NCBI RefSeq assembly: GCF_014252455.1
Contig: NZ_CP060245.1
Location: 489,234 to 553,233 of the forward strand
Origin: Blattabacterium cuenoti
Lineage (GTDB): Bacteria > Bacteroidota > Bacteroidia > Flavobacteriales > Blattabacteriaceae
DNA: 64,000 nt
Direction: 5' to 3'
Below are positions 37,388 through 47,026 of the stretch, one piece after another. Positions within the stretch are counted from its first letter, which is position 1. Each line of letters opens with the position of its first letter. Position numbers and translations under genes: made by a program. Below the pieces are notes generated by a model. That model was not told where the DNA came from, made no database searches, and saw nothing but the letters and a program-made list of their open reading frames with translations.

Positions 37388-38698
37388 ATGGATAATAATA
37401 TCAAAATTAAAAATTTTTATAAATTATATTATACTAAATCATCTGGTATAGTAATTCATAGTAAAAAAGTAAAAAATAATTCTATTTTTTTTTCTTTGAA
37501 AGGAAAAAATTATGATGGAAATAAATTTGCTCATGATGCAATTTTAAATGGCGCTATGATAGCTATTATAGATAATAATCAATATTTTTATAAAAATAAA
37601 AAATTTTTTTTGGTAAAAAATTCTTTAATTTTTTTACAAAAATTAGCTTTATATCATAGATTAAAATTAAATAATATACCTATTATTGCCATTACAGGAA
37701 GTAATGGAAAAACTACTACTAAAGAATTAGTAAAAGTTGTTCTTTCTAAGAAATATAAAATTGTTCATTCAACAAAAAATAATTTTAATAATCATATAGG
37801 GATCCCTTTAACTATTTTATCTATTCCAAATAATGCTCAAATTTCGGTTATAGAAATAGGTGCTAATCATGAAAAAGAAATAGAAAAAATGTGTTATATC
37901 ATCCATCCAGATTATGGATATATTACTAATTTTGGAAAAGCTCATTTAGAAGGATTTAAAAATATACAAGGAGTAATAAGGGGGAAATTAGAATTATATA
38001 ATTTTTTAAAAAAAAATAAAAAAATGGTTTTTGTAAATGGAGATGACCCTATACAATTAACGAATAGTTTAGGAATAAAAAGATATATTTTTTCAGAAAA
38101 AAAAGATTCAGATGTTCCCATTAAATATTTATATAATACAAATAATTTAAAATCTATTTTATTATTTAAAAAAACACCAATAATATCTGCATTAATTGGA
38201 TCTTATAATTTATATAATATTGCTTCAGCTTTATCTATAGGACTTTATTTTAAAATTTCTTTAAAAAAAATTAAACAAGCTATAGAAGAATATATTCCTA
38301 ATAATAATAGATCTCAAATTTTAAAAAAAAATAATATACAAATTATTGCAGATTGTTATAATGCTAATCCTAATAGTATGTTATCTTCTTTAAATTTTTT
38401 TAATAAAATTAAAGGATCTAAAATAGCTATATTAGGAGATATGTTAGAATTAGGTAATTTTTCTAAAAAAGAACATGAAAATATTATTTTTTTTTTAAAA
38501 AAAAGTAATATAAATACTATTTTTTTAATAGGAAAAATATTTTTTAATATAAAAAAAAATAATTCTAATAAAATTAAAAAATTTTTAAATTTGAAAATAT
38601 TTATTAAATGGATTAAAAATAATTCTATTCAAACAGATTATATTTTAATTAAGGGTTCTAGAAAAAATTATTTAGAAAAAATTATTCATTTTATTTAA
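37388..38698 (+). CDS. murF: UDP-N-acetylmuramoyl-tripeptide--D-alanyl-D-alanine ligase
   Basis: MurF adds the D-Ala-D-Ala made by Ddl to the UDP-MurNAc tripeptide. The 436-residue Mur ligase has the P loop ITGSNGKTTTKELV (near residue 102), NFNNHIGIPLTIL, EIGANHEKEIE, ITNFGKAHLEGF, and the C-terminal ADCYNANPNSM and LGDMLELG. The C-terminal domain is somewhat short and Lys-rich but complete. It follows cdaA by one base and precedes a promoter for pdhA. Confidence 0.95.
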   Translation: MDNNIKIKNFYKLYYTKSSGIVIHSKKVKNNSIFFSLKGKNYDGNKFAHDAILNGAMIAIIDNNQYFYKNKKFFLVKNSLIFLQKLALYHRLKLNNIPIIAITGSNGKTTTKELVKVVLSKKYKIVHSTKNNFNNHIGIPLTILSIPNNAQISVIEIGANHEKEIEKMCYIIHPDYGYITNFGKAHLEGFKNIQGVIRGKLELYNFLKKNKKMVFVNGDDPIQLTNSLGIKRYIFSEKKDSDVPIKYLYNTNNLKSILLFKKTPIISALIGSYNLYNIASALSIGLYFKISLKKIKQAIEEYIPNNNRSQILKKNNIQIIADCYNANPNSMLSSLNFFNKIKGSKIAILGDMLELGNFSKKEHENIIFFLKKSNINTIFLIGKIFFNIKKNNSNKIKKFLNLKIFIKWIKNNSIQTDYILIKGSRKNYLEKIIHFI

Positions 38699-38707
38699 TT
38701 TTAAATT

Positions 38708-38739
38708 TTTGTAGATTTATTTTTTATAGATTAAATTTG
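38708..38739 (+). promoter_or_regulatory. Bacteroidetes-type promoter before pdhA
   Basis: TTTG at 38708-38711, then 20 bases, then TAAATTTG at 38732-38739, an exact match to the TAnnTTTG -7 element with a TTTG -33 element. It lies 33 bases before the pdhA ATG, inside the gap after murF. This is the best full promoter match I saw in the window. Confidence 0.6.
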
Positions 38740-38772
38740 TTTTTATAATATAACTTCATAAAATTTTTTCTT

Positions 38773-39777
38773 ATGAAAAAAATTACCAAAAAAACTTATC
38801 TTAAATGGTTTAAAGATATGTCTTTTTGGAGAAAATTCGAGGATAAATGTCGTTCATTATATTTAAAACAAAAAATTAGAGGATTTTTACATTTATATAA
38901 TGGACAAGAAGCTTTACCTGCTGGATTAACTCATGCTATGGATTTAAATAAAGATAAAATTATTACTGCTTATAGATGTCATATTTTACCTATTTCTATG
39001 GGAGTAGATCCAAAAAAAGTCATGGCGGAACTTTTAGGAAAAATAACAGGGACTTCTCATGGAATTGGTGGATCTATGCATATTTTTAGTAAAAAATATC
39101 GTTTTTATGGAGGCCATGGAATTGTTGGAGGACAAATTCCATTAGGAGCTGGGATTGCTTTTGCAGATAAATATTTTAATAGAAAAGCTGTAACACTTAC
39201 TATTATGGGGGATGGAGCAGTGAGACAAGGATCTTTACATGAAACATTTAATATGGCTATGATATGGAAATTACCTGTAGTTTTTATTTGTGAAAATAAT
39301 CAATATGCAATGGGAACATCTGTCAAAAGAAGTACAAATATAAAAGATATATATAAAATTGGTCTTTCATATGGAATGCCTTCTTATCCTGTAGATGGAA
39401 TGGACCCAGAAAAAATAGCAAAAGTTGCTTATAAAGCAATTGAAAAAGCTAGAAATGGATATGGATCTACTTTTTTAGATATTCAAACTTATAGATATAG
39501 AGGCCATTCTATGTCTGACTCAGAATTATATCGTAGTAAAGATGAACTTTTTTTATATAAAAAAAAAGATCCTATTTTAAAATTAAAAAAAATTATTTTA
39601 AAAAATAAATGGAAAACTATAAAAAATTTAGATTTTATTGAAAAAAAAATTAAAAAAGAAGTAGATTTTTGTGTAAAATTTGCAGAAAATTCTGATATTC
39701 CTTCTTTAAAGAATATGTATGATTACGTTTATAATGAATCTAATTATCCTTTTTTAGATAAAAAAATATCTTCCTAA
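38773..39777 (+). CDS. pdhA: pyruvate dehydrogenase E1 component, alpha subunit
   Basis: PdhA with PdhB and thiamine diphosphate decarboxylates pyruvate to feed acetyl-CoA. The 334-residue protein has GFLHLYNGQEALPAG near residue 38, GGSMHIFSKKYRFYGGHGIVG, and the ThDP motif GDGAVRQGSLHETFNMA. ENNQYAMGTSV follows, then the phosphorylation-loop-like YRYRGHSMSDSELYRS. The length is normal. It is followed by pdhC with a 37-base gap; pdhB and the E3 gene are not in this window. Confidence 0.95.
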   Translation: MKKITKKTYLKWFKDMSFWRKFEDKCRSLYLKQKIRGFLHLYNGQEALPAGLTHAMDLNKDKIITAYRCHILPISMGVDPKKVMAELLGKITGTSHGIGGSMHIFSKKYRFYGGHGIVGGQIPLGAGIAFADKYFNRKAVTLTIMGDGAVRQGSLHETFNMAMIWKLPVVFICENNQYAMGTSVKRSTNIKDIYKIGLSYGMPSYPVDGMDPEKIAKVAYKAIEKARNGYGSTFLDIQTYRYRGHSMSDSELYRSKDELFLYKKKDPILKLKKIILKNKWKTIKNLDFIEKKIKKEVDFCVKFAENSDIPSLKNMYDYVYNESNYPFLDKKISS

Positions 39778-39814
39778 TCTTAATTATAATGTTAAAAATA
39801 AATATTTTAAAATA

Positions 39815-41068
39815 ATGGCAGAAATAATATCTATGCCCCAATTAAGTGATACAATGAAAGAAGGGACTGTAATTAAATGGAATAAAAAAGTAGGAGATAA
39901 AGTATCAGAAGGGGATATTATAGCTGAAATTGAAACGGATAAAGCTATTCAAGATTTTGAAATTGATGTTAGTGGAATAATTCTTTTTATTGGAGTCAAA
40001 GAAGGAGAAACTACACGAGTCAATGATATTTTAGCTATTATAGGAAAAAAAGGAGAAGATATAAAACCTATTATAAAACAATATAATGAAGAAAAAAATG
40101 AATTGAATGAAGAAAAAAATGAATTAAATAAAGAAAAAAATGAATTGAATGAAGAAAAAAATGAATTGAATGAAGAAAAAAATGAATTGAATGAAGAAAA
40201 AAATGAATTGAATGAAGAAAAAAATGAATTACAAAGAATTTTTATCTCTCCTTTAGCAAAAAAAATGGCAAAAAGAAGAGGAATTTCTATTCATAAAATC
40301 AAAGGAAGTGGAGATAATGGTCGAATTATTAAAAAAGATATTGAATTATATGATGAAAAAAAAAGAAATAATTTGTCATTAAAAAATGAAAAACGTATTA
40401 TAGTTACATCCATAAGAAAAAAAATTGCGAAACATTTAACTTTTTCTAAATTTACTGCACCACATTATTATCTTTTTCAAGAAATTAATGTAGGTAAAAT
40501 AATAGAATTAAGAAAAAATTTAAATGAAAAACTTGATATAGAAGAAAAAATTTCATTTAATGATATTATTATTAAAGCAGTATCTATTTCTTTAAGAAAA
40601 CATATATATATGAATATTTCTTGGAATGATAATGAAATTATTTATCATTATAATATTAATATCGGAGTAGCAGTAGCTATAAAAGATGGATTAATAGTTC
40701 CAGTTATAAAAAATACGGATGAAAAATCTTTACTTCAAATTTCCAAGGAAATTAAAGATAAAGTTGAACGTTCAAAATTAAGAAAAATTAAACCAAAAGA
40801 ATTAGTAAATAGTACATTTACTGTTTCAAATTTAGGTATGTATGGAATAGAATCTTTTACTTCTATTATTAATTATCCAAATTCCTCTATTCTTTCTATA
40901 GGTGCTATTATAGAAAAACCAATTATTAAAAATTCTAATATTATTATTGGAAATATGATGAAAATTACTTTATCTTGTGATCATAGAATTATAGATGGAT
41001 CTACAGCAAGTAATTTTATTACTTATTTAAAAAAAATATTAGAAGATCCATTAATTATATTAGTTTAG
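39815..41068 (+). CDS. pdhC: dihydrolipoamide acetyltransferase (E2) with a heptad-repeat linker
   Basis: E2 forms the core of the pyruvate dehydrogenase complex and passes the acetyl group to CoA. The 417-residue protein has one lipoyl domain (residues 2-75, with lipoyl Lys in EIETDKAIQDF). The linker at residues 91-139 is made of seven copies of NEEKNEL. The E1/E3-binding domain is ISPLAKKMAKRRGISIHKIK, and the catalytic domain ends in CDHRIIDGSTASNF with the active His. The linker normally is Pro/Ala-rich and flexible; here it looks like a charged helix or coiled coil. The 3' end overlaps convergent terC by 9 bases. Confidence 0.95.
   Translation: MAEIISMPQLSDTMKEGTVIKWNKKVGDKVSEGDIIAEIETDKAIQDFEIDVSGIILFIGVKEGETTRVNDILAIIGKKGEDIKPIIKQYNEEKNELNEEKNELNKEKNELNEEKNELNEEKNELNEEKNELNEEKNELQRIFISPLAKKMAKRRGISIHKIKGSGDNGRIIKKDIELYDEKKRNNLSLKNEKRIIVTSIRKKIAKHLTFSKFTAPHYYLFQEINVGKIIELRKNLNEKLDIEEKISFNDIIIKAVSISLRKHIYMNISWNDNEIIYHYNINIGVAVAIKDGLIVPVIKNTDEKSLLQISKEIKDKVERSKLRKIKPKELVNSTFTVSNLGMYGIESFTSIINYPNSSILSIGAIIEKPIIKNSNIIIGNMMKITLSCDHRIIDGSTASNFITYLKKILEDPLIILV
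40085..40231 (+). repeat. seven tandem 21-base repeats inside pdhC
   Basis: Seven near-identical 21-base units, each beginning AATGAAGAAAAAAATGAATT and coding NEEKNEL; the third reads NKEKNEL. The unit length is a multiple of three, so copy number can change without breaking the gene. The repeat lies between the lipoyl and the subunit-binding domains. Confidence 0.95.
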
Positions 41069-41776
41069 TTTTTTACAAAAAAAAGAAATACTAATAGACA
41101 AAATAAAAATTATTATAGTAATAAAATAAAAATAATTATCTAATATAATATTTATTATATTAATATTTATAATATTTTTTTCTTTAAAAGAAGAAATAAT
41201 AAGTTTAAATCCAAGTAATAAAATTACATAAAAAGCTGAATTTTTTAAAAAAGGATAAATTTCTATTAAATAAATAAAACTTTTAGATAAAAATCTGATA
41301 AATAAAATTCCTATAAAAACTCCTAAAAAAATTAATATAAAATTATTTGAAAAAGAAATAGCTGAAACAATATTATCAATAGAAAAAATTAAATCCATTA
41401 ATTCTATTGATATTAATATTTTCCAAAAAGAATGTGATTTTTGATGTTTTATTTTTTTATATTTTTTTTGAAAAAAAAAATAATTTAAACTAATAAATAT
41501 TAAATATAAACCTCCTAATGGTTTTAACCACCAAATTTTAATTAAAATAGAAGTAAATAATAACCCTATAAATCTAAAAAAATAAGCTCCAAAAATTCCA
41601 TATTTTATAGCTTTTTTACGATCATTTTTTTTTAATTTTAAAACCATAGTTGCTAATAAGGTTATATTATCTATAGATAAAATACTTTCTATAAGAAAAA
41701 TATTCCCTATAATTAATAAAGATATTATAGGATGATCTTTAATTTCTATTAAATACTTAATAAAGAAATTATTCAT
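41060..41776 (-). CDS. TerC-family integral membrane protein
   Basis: This 238-residue protein with about seven membrane helices is of the TerC/Alx family, linked to tellurium resistance and, in recent work, to manganese export. Landmarks are IESILSIDNITLLATMV (first helix with the acidic SxDN motif) and the second acidic motif LMDLIFSIDNIVSAISF. Both metal-site aspartates are present. In this setting a role in metal loading of exported proteins or manganese balance is more likely than tellurium resistance. It is divergent from secDF with 88 bases between. Confidence 0.88.
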   Translation of the reverse strand: MNNFFIKYLIEIKDHPIISLLIIGNIFLIESILSIDNITLLATMVLKLKKNDRKKAIKYGIFGAYFFRFIGLLFTSILIKIWWLKPLGGLYLIFISLNYFFFQKKYKKIKHQKSHSFWKILISIELMDLIFSIDNIVSAISFSNNFILIFLGVFIGILFIRFLSKSFIYLIEIYPFLKNSAFYVILLLGFKLIISSFKEKNIININIINIILDNYFYFITIIIFILSISISFFCKKLN

Positions 41777-41864
41777 TTTATAAAAAAAATTGTATCAAAA
41801 TATCAAAATGTTTTTTTATATTTTAAATTTAAAAAAATATTATTAAGTTTTATATTATTATAAA

Positions 41865-44630
41865 ATGCGTATAAGAAATTTTTTTACATTTTTTATATTT
41901 TTTTCACTTACTATTATTTCTTTATATTATATTATTTTTAGTATTTATTTTTATCAATTAGATAATAAAAATTTTGATCAAAATAAAAAATTATATATTG
42001 ATGATTTTTCTATTTATAATAAAATTTTAAATCTAGGTTTAGATTTAAAAGGAGGTATTAGTATGATTTTAGAAATATCTGAAAAGGATTTATTAAAAAA
42101 ATTTTCTAATAATTCTACAAATCCTTTTTTTTTAAAAATTTTGAAAATAACAGATAAAAAAATAGAACAAAATTCAAATATTGATTATTATACAACTTTT
42201 ATAAATTCATTTTATAAAGAAAAACAAAAACATAAAAATAATTTATCCATTTTAGATTTATTTAATAATCAATTTTTTTTAAAAAATTATGATAATGAAT
42301 ATGATTTAAATAAAAAAATAGAAAAATTAATTAAAAATAAAATAGAATTATCTATTTCTACAGCTTATAATATTATTAAATCTAGAATTTATCAATTAGG
42401 GATACATCAACATCATATTCAAAGAATTAAAAATTCAAATAAAATTTTAGTAGAATTATCTGATATAAAAAATATAGATAGAATAAAACATATTTTACAA
42501 AAAAAAGCTGAATTAAATTTTTTTGAAATATATAATTTGCAAGATCTTTTTCCATTTTTTGAAAAAATTAATAAAATTTTTTCAAAAAATGGAAAAAGAT
42601 CTTTAATCGATATTTTAAATATCCGTCATATTCCATTTAATAATTCTATAGGATTTGTTAATACAAAGGATAAAAATATAATCAATAATTTTTTCAATTC
42701 TGAAAAAATTATTGATTATCTCCCATATAATTTACATAATATAAAATTTATATGGGGATATAAAACTTATAAATATAAAAAAGAAAAATTTTTTCAATTA
42801 TTTGCTATCAAAAATTTTAATAAAGAAATTTCTCAATTAAATGGAAATATGATTATTGATGCATATAAATCTTTTGGACCTTTTAATGAAATATTTATAA
42901 ATATTAAAATGAATCAAGAAGGAACTAGAAATTGGAAAATATTTACTGAAAAAAATATTGGAAAAAATATTGCTATAGTACTTGATGATTTAGTATATAC
43001 TGCACCTAATGTTCAATCTATTATTTATAATGGAATATCTCAAATATCAGGAAAATTATCTTTACAAGAATCAGAAGATTTAATTAATATATTAAATGCA
43101 GGAAAACTTCCTAGTTCAATTAAAATTATTCAATCAGAAATTATAGGCCCTTCTTTAGGAAGAGAAACTATTAAAAATGGAATATTATCCTTTTGTATCG
43201 CTATATTTTTTGTTTTCATTTGGATGATTTTTTATTACTCAATTCCAGGTATATATGCTAATATCATATTAATCTTTAATTTAATATTTATTTTAGGAAT
43301 TATGATTTCTACAAATTCTGTATTAACTTTACCAGGAATAGCTGGTATTATATTAACATTAGCTATGTCCATGGACTCTTTTATTCTTATTTATGAAAAA
43401 ATTAAAGAAAATATTAATCATGGATTTTCGATTATAACTTCTATTAATAATAGTTATACTATTAAAGGAGCGTTATCTTCTATATTAGATGGACAAATTA
43501 CTACTTTATTATGTGGATGTATTTTATTTTATTTTGGAATAGGACCTATTAAAAGTTTTTCTAAAACTTTAATCATTGGTTTTTTTACATCTGTTTTCTC
43601 TTCTATTTTTTTAGGAAGATTCTTTTTAGAATGGCATTTAAAAAAATATAAAAATATTTCTTTTTCTAAAAAATTTTTTATAAAAAAAATACAATGGGAT
43701 TTTTTATCTAAAAGAAAATTAAATTATATGATTTCTTTGATATTAATTTTAATAAGTATTTTTTCAATTTTTTATAAAAAATTAAATTATGGAATAGATT
43801 TTTTAGGAGGACGTTCTTATATAATCCGTTTTGATAAAAAAGTTATACCAGAAAAAATTTCATTATCTTTATCTAAAATTTTTATAGAAAATGGAAAATA
43901 TTCATTTCCAGAAGTAAAAACTTTTGGTAAAAAAAATCAATTAAAAATAATAACTAAATATAAAATTCAAAATAAATCTAATCAAGTAGATCAAGAAATT
44001 TTAAAAAAAATGTTTTTAGTTTTAAAACCTTATTATAATCATATTAATTATCAAAATTTTAAAAAAATAGAAAAAAATAAATTTTTAGGAATTTTATCTA
44101 CAGAAAAAGTAGAACCTATTTTAGCTTCAGAAATAACTAATAAAGCGATATTCTCTATTATATTATCTTTCATAGGTATATTTTTTTATATTTTTATAAG
44201 ATTTAAAAAATGGCAATTTGGAGTAGGAGCTATTATTGCATTATTACATGATATTATAATTGTTATTGGTTTTTTTTCTTTTTTTTATAAATATATTCCT
44301 ATTTTAGAAATAGATCAAACTTTTATTGCAGCTTTATTAACTATTATAGGATATTCTATTAATGATACCGTAATTGTTTACGATAAAATAAGAAAATATC
44401 ATTCAAAAAAATTAACAAAAAATATTATAAATAATGGAATTAATAATTCTTTAAATAGAACAATCAACACTTCATTTATAACTTTATTAGTTATAAGTAT
44501 TATTTTTTTATTTGGAGGAACTTCTATACGTAGTTTTATGTTAGCTTTATTTTTAGGAGTAAGTATTGGAACTTATTCTTCCATATTTATAGCGTCATCT
44601 ATTGTATATGATTTTTCTAAAAAAAAATAA
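41865..44630 (+). CDS. secDF: fused protein translocase subunit SecDF
   Basis: SecDF uses the proton gradient to pull proteins through the Sec channel on the periplasmic side. The 921-residue fused form is typical of Bacteroidetes. The SecD half has LGLDLKGGISMILEI near residue 52, a large periplasmic domain, and IIGPSLGRETIKNGI plus IAGIILTLAMSMDSFILIYEKI. The SecF half starts near residue 630 with YGIDFLGGRSYIIRF and carries IGYSINDTVIVYDKIR and LNRTINTSFITLL. All twelve expected helices appear to be present. tatA follows by 18 bases. Confidence 0.96.
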   Translation: MRIRNFFTFFIFFSLTIISLYYIIFSIYFYQLDNKNFDQNKKLYIDDFSIYNKILNLGLDLKGGISMILEISEKDLLKKFSNNSTNPFFLKILKITDKKIEQNSNIDYYTTFINSFYKEKQKHKNNLSILDLFNNQFFLKNYDNEYDLNKKIEKLIKNKIELSISTAYNIIKSRIYQLGIHQHHIQRIKNSNKILVELSDIKNIDRIKHILQKKAELNFFEIYNLQDLFPFFEKINKIFSKNGKRSLIDILNIRHIPFNNSIGFVNTKDKNIINNFFNSEKIIDYLPYNLHNIKFIWGYKTYKYKKEKFFQLFAIKNFNKEISQLNGNMIIDAYKSFGPFNEIFINIKMNQEGTRNWKIFTEKNIGKNIAIVLDDLVYTAPNVQSIIYNGISQISGKLSLQESEDLINILNAGKLPSSIKIIQSEIIGPSLGRETIKNGILSFCIAIFFVFIWMIFYYSIPGIYANIILIFNLIFILGIMISTNSVLTLPGIAGIILTLAMSMDSFILIYEKIKENINHGFSIITSINNSYTIKGALSSILDGQITTLLCGCILFYFGIGPIKSFSKTLIIGFFTSVFSSIFLGRFFLEWHLKKYKNISFSKKFFIKKIQWDFLSKRKLNYMISLILILISIFSIFYKKLNYGIDFLGGRSYIIRFDKKVIPEKISLSLSKIFIENGKYSFPEVKTFGKKNQLKIITKYKIQNKSNQVDQEILKKMFLVLKPYYNHINYQNFKKIEKNKFLGILSTEKVEPILASEITNKAIFSIILSFIGIFFYIFIRFKKWQFGVGAIIALLHDIIIVIGFFSFFYKYIPILEIDQTFIAALLTIIGYSINDTVIVYDKIRKYHSKKLTKNIINNGINNSLNRTINTSFITLLVISIIFLFGGTSIRSFMLALFLGVSIGTYSSIFIASSIVYDFSKKK

Positions 44631-44648
44631 TAAAATAGAAAAAAAATA

Positions 44649-44900
44649 ATGATAACATTTTTATTTATTAGTATTGAAGAAAGTTTTTTAATTATTATTA
44701 TAGCTATAATTTTGTTTGGTCCAAAAAAAATACCAGAAATTGCTCGTATGATGGGTGAAGGTGTTAGATTTTTAAAAAATGCTAAAAATAAAATTTATAA
44801 TGAAATTATTCAAAATAGTTTTGATAAAAAACATATAACAGAAAAAAAACATATTTTTTTTAAAAAAAAAGAAAAATTAAATTCTATAAAACGTAATTAA
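44649..44900 (+). CDS. tatA: Sec-independent translocase protein TatA/TatE
   Basis: The 83-residue protein has one N-terminal membrane helix, then the TatA hinge and amphipathic helix: LFGPKKIPEIARMMGEGVRFLKNAKN. The C-terminal tail is Lys-rich. TatA oligomers export folded proteins together with TatC, which is not in this window. It follows secDF by 18 bases, so two export systems share a transcript. Its last 4 bases overlap the end of the convergent ppiD. Confidence 0.88.
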   Translation: MITFLFISIEESFLIIIIAIILFGPKKIPEIARMMGEGVRFLKNAKNKIYNEIIQNSFDKKHITEKKHIFFKKKEKLNSIKRN

Positions 44901-47026
44901 AATTTTTTAATATTTCTATAATCTTCTATTCTAGATTTATTTATTAATACTTTTCCTACAAGTTCTAATATATTTTTTCTTAAAAAAGTATTTAATGTTT
45001 CTATTTCATAAAAAAGATATGAAGGTTTTTTAGTATAAGAAGAATGTTTTAATACTTTAATAAAAAAAATTCCTTTTTTTCCTAATAAAGGTTTAGAAGT
45101 TTTTTCTGTTTTAAAAGAAGAAGCAAATCCAACAATTTTTGGTTCTTTATCATGATTAATAATAGAATTATAAAAATTAATTTTATAATTTTTTTCTATT
45201 TTTTTAGAAAAAAAATTTGCTATTTTTTCTAATTTTTCAAAATTAAACTTTTTATAAGATAAAATTTTTTCTATTTTTTTTCTTCTAATTAATGGAATAA
45301 TATCATTTTTAATTTTTTCAATATTAAATCCTCTTTGTTTAATTTTGGAAAGATAAACAATAATAGAATCTTTATTTGAAGAATAAAAGACATTACTATC
45401 TCCTTCTTTTCTTTTTTTTTCAAAACTCCAATTAATAATTTCTTTATCTACATCTGTATTTAATCCATCTATTTTCCATTGATTATTATTAATAGTTCTT
45501 AAATAAAGAGTTTCATATTTTTTTTTTCTTGCTTGATTAATAAACGTATTAATTGTATAATTTTTAATTTCTAATAAAAAATTTTTAACATTTTTATTTA
45601 TAAAATTTTCCGTTTTATTAGATGTATTTAATGTTTTTATAATAACTGCAAATTTATAAGCAGTATTAGGAGGACTCTTTTTATCTATTCGTACAATATG
45701 ATATCCAAATTTTGTTTCAGTTAATTGAATCATTCCTTGTTTTTTTTCTGAATTAAAAATATTAAATGGTCCAATATATTTTTGATCTTCATATCTTAAC
45801 CATCCTAAATTTCCTTTATGGTTTTTTGCATTTATTATATCTTCTGATTTTTCTTTTACTAAAGAATTAAATTTATCAGGATTTTTTTTAATAAATTTAT
45901 ATAATTTTTTAGCTATTTTTTCAGCTTCTTTTTTAGTTCTATGATTAGATGTCCGTATAGCATCTTTATGAGAAATTAAAATATGACTAGATAAAACTGA
46001 TTCAGATATTTTTTTTTTCCCTATTATTTTTGCAATAATATAAATATTATCTTTTTCTATAGGACCCAATATATTCCCTATGTTATTATTTTTAATAACA
46101 AAATTTTGTAAAAATACAGGAAGATCTTTTTTAAAATAATAATGAGAATCAAAAGATTTTTCAGAATAATTTTCAACTAAATCATAATCATTATGAGTAT
46201 TTTTCAATTTATTAAATAAAATACTCATTTTTTTTTTCATATTTTTTTTATCGTTTAAAGATGGTTTAGATCTAATAATAACAAAACTAAGATTTCTTAA
46301 ATTTTCTTTATGAAAAAGAAATTTATGTTTATGAATATAATTTTTTATATCAAAATAATTTATCTTTAATAAATTATATTTTTTTTCTATTTCTGAATAA
46401 GGAATAAAAATATAATCAATAATAGTATTATAATTTTTATTTTTAAAATTTAATTCTGCTTCTACTAAAGATGTATTTAATCCATACATTAACATTTCTA
46501 TATATTTTTGAGAAAGAATTCTTTTTGGTATATTATTTTTTTCATATAACCAAATATTTTTTTCATCTTCAATTTGAGAATTATTATATTGTAATTTTTT
46601 TTCTAAATTTTTTAAATAAATTTTAAATTTATTTAAATCAAAAAAACCATTATTATCTTGAAAATCTAAGACATAACTATATATAGATTGTTTAGATATA
46701 GCATTCCAAAAATCTTTTTTAGTACTTTCTAATCCTAATTTTAAAGCTTGTTGATTCAATAATTTTTCATTTATTAATAATTTCCAAGCTTTATTTTTTA
46801 AATCAACATCTGAATCAGACTGATTAAATCTTTTTAAAAATTGAAAAGTATTTATATATTCTTTTATAGAAATATTTTCTCCATTTACTTTTCCTATTAT
46901 ATTATTATAATCTTTTATAAATAATTTAATTAAAATATTAGGATCTAATATGAAGGAAATTAAAAAAATTCCTATAAATAAAAATAAAATCCATGTATTT
47001 TTTCTAATTTTTTCTAAAAAACTCAT
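44897..47026 (-). CDS. ppiD: peptidyl-prolyl isomerase PpiD/SurA-like periplasmic chaperone
   Basis: This 709-residue membrane-anchored foldase has an N-terminal helix (TWILFLFIGIFLISFILDPN) and a SurA_N-like helical domain (residues 35-260). Next comes a parvulin domain (about 340-450: SSHILISH, then NLGWLRYEDQKYIGPFN and TKFGYHIVRIDKK), then a long C-terminal helical region. It assists folding of proteins leaving the Sec channel. It starts 4 bases inside the upstream hemolysin-family gene and belongs to a minus-strand envelope block. Confidence 0.9.
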   Translation of the reverse strand: MSFLEKIRKNTWILFLFIGIFLISFILDPNILIKLFIKDYNNIIGKVNGENISIKEYINTFQFLKRFNQSDSDVDLKNKAWKLLINEKLLNQQALKLGLESTKKDFWNAISKQSIYSYVLDFQDNNGFFDLNKFKIYLKNLEKKLQYNNSQIEDEKNIWLYEKNNIPKRILSQKYIEMLMYGLNTSLVEAELNFKNKNYNTIIDYIFIPYSEIEKKYNLLKINYFDIKNYIHKHKFLFHKENLRNLSFVIIRSKPSLNDKKNMKKKMSILFNKLKNTHNDYDLVENYSEKSFDSHYYFKKDLPVFLQNFVIKNNNIGNILGPIEKDNIYIIAKIIGKKKISESVLSSHILISHKDAIRTSNHRTKKEAEKIAKKLYKFIKKNPDKFNSLVKEKSEDIINAKNHKGNLGWLRYEDQKYIGPFNIFNSEKKQGMIQLTETKFGYHIVRIDKKSPPNTAYKFAVIIKTLNTSNKTENFINKNVKNFLLEIKNYTINTFINQARKKKYETLYLRTINNNQWKIDGLNTDVDKEIINWSFEKKRKEGDSNVFYSSNKDSIIVYLSKIKQRGFNIEKIKNDIIPLIRRKKIEKILSYKKFNFEKLEKIANFFSKKIEKNYKINFYNSIINHDKEPKIVGFASSFKTEKTSKPLLGKKGIFFIKVLKHSSYTKKPSYLFYEIETLNTFLRKNILELVGKVLINKSRIEDYRNIKKF

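Noticed and set aside
40085-40231. Regular repeat that could suggest a CRISPR array
   Set aside because: Units are contiguous without spacers and encode a heptad linker in frame with PdhC.
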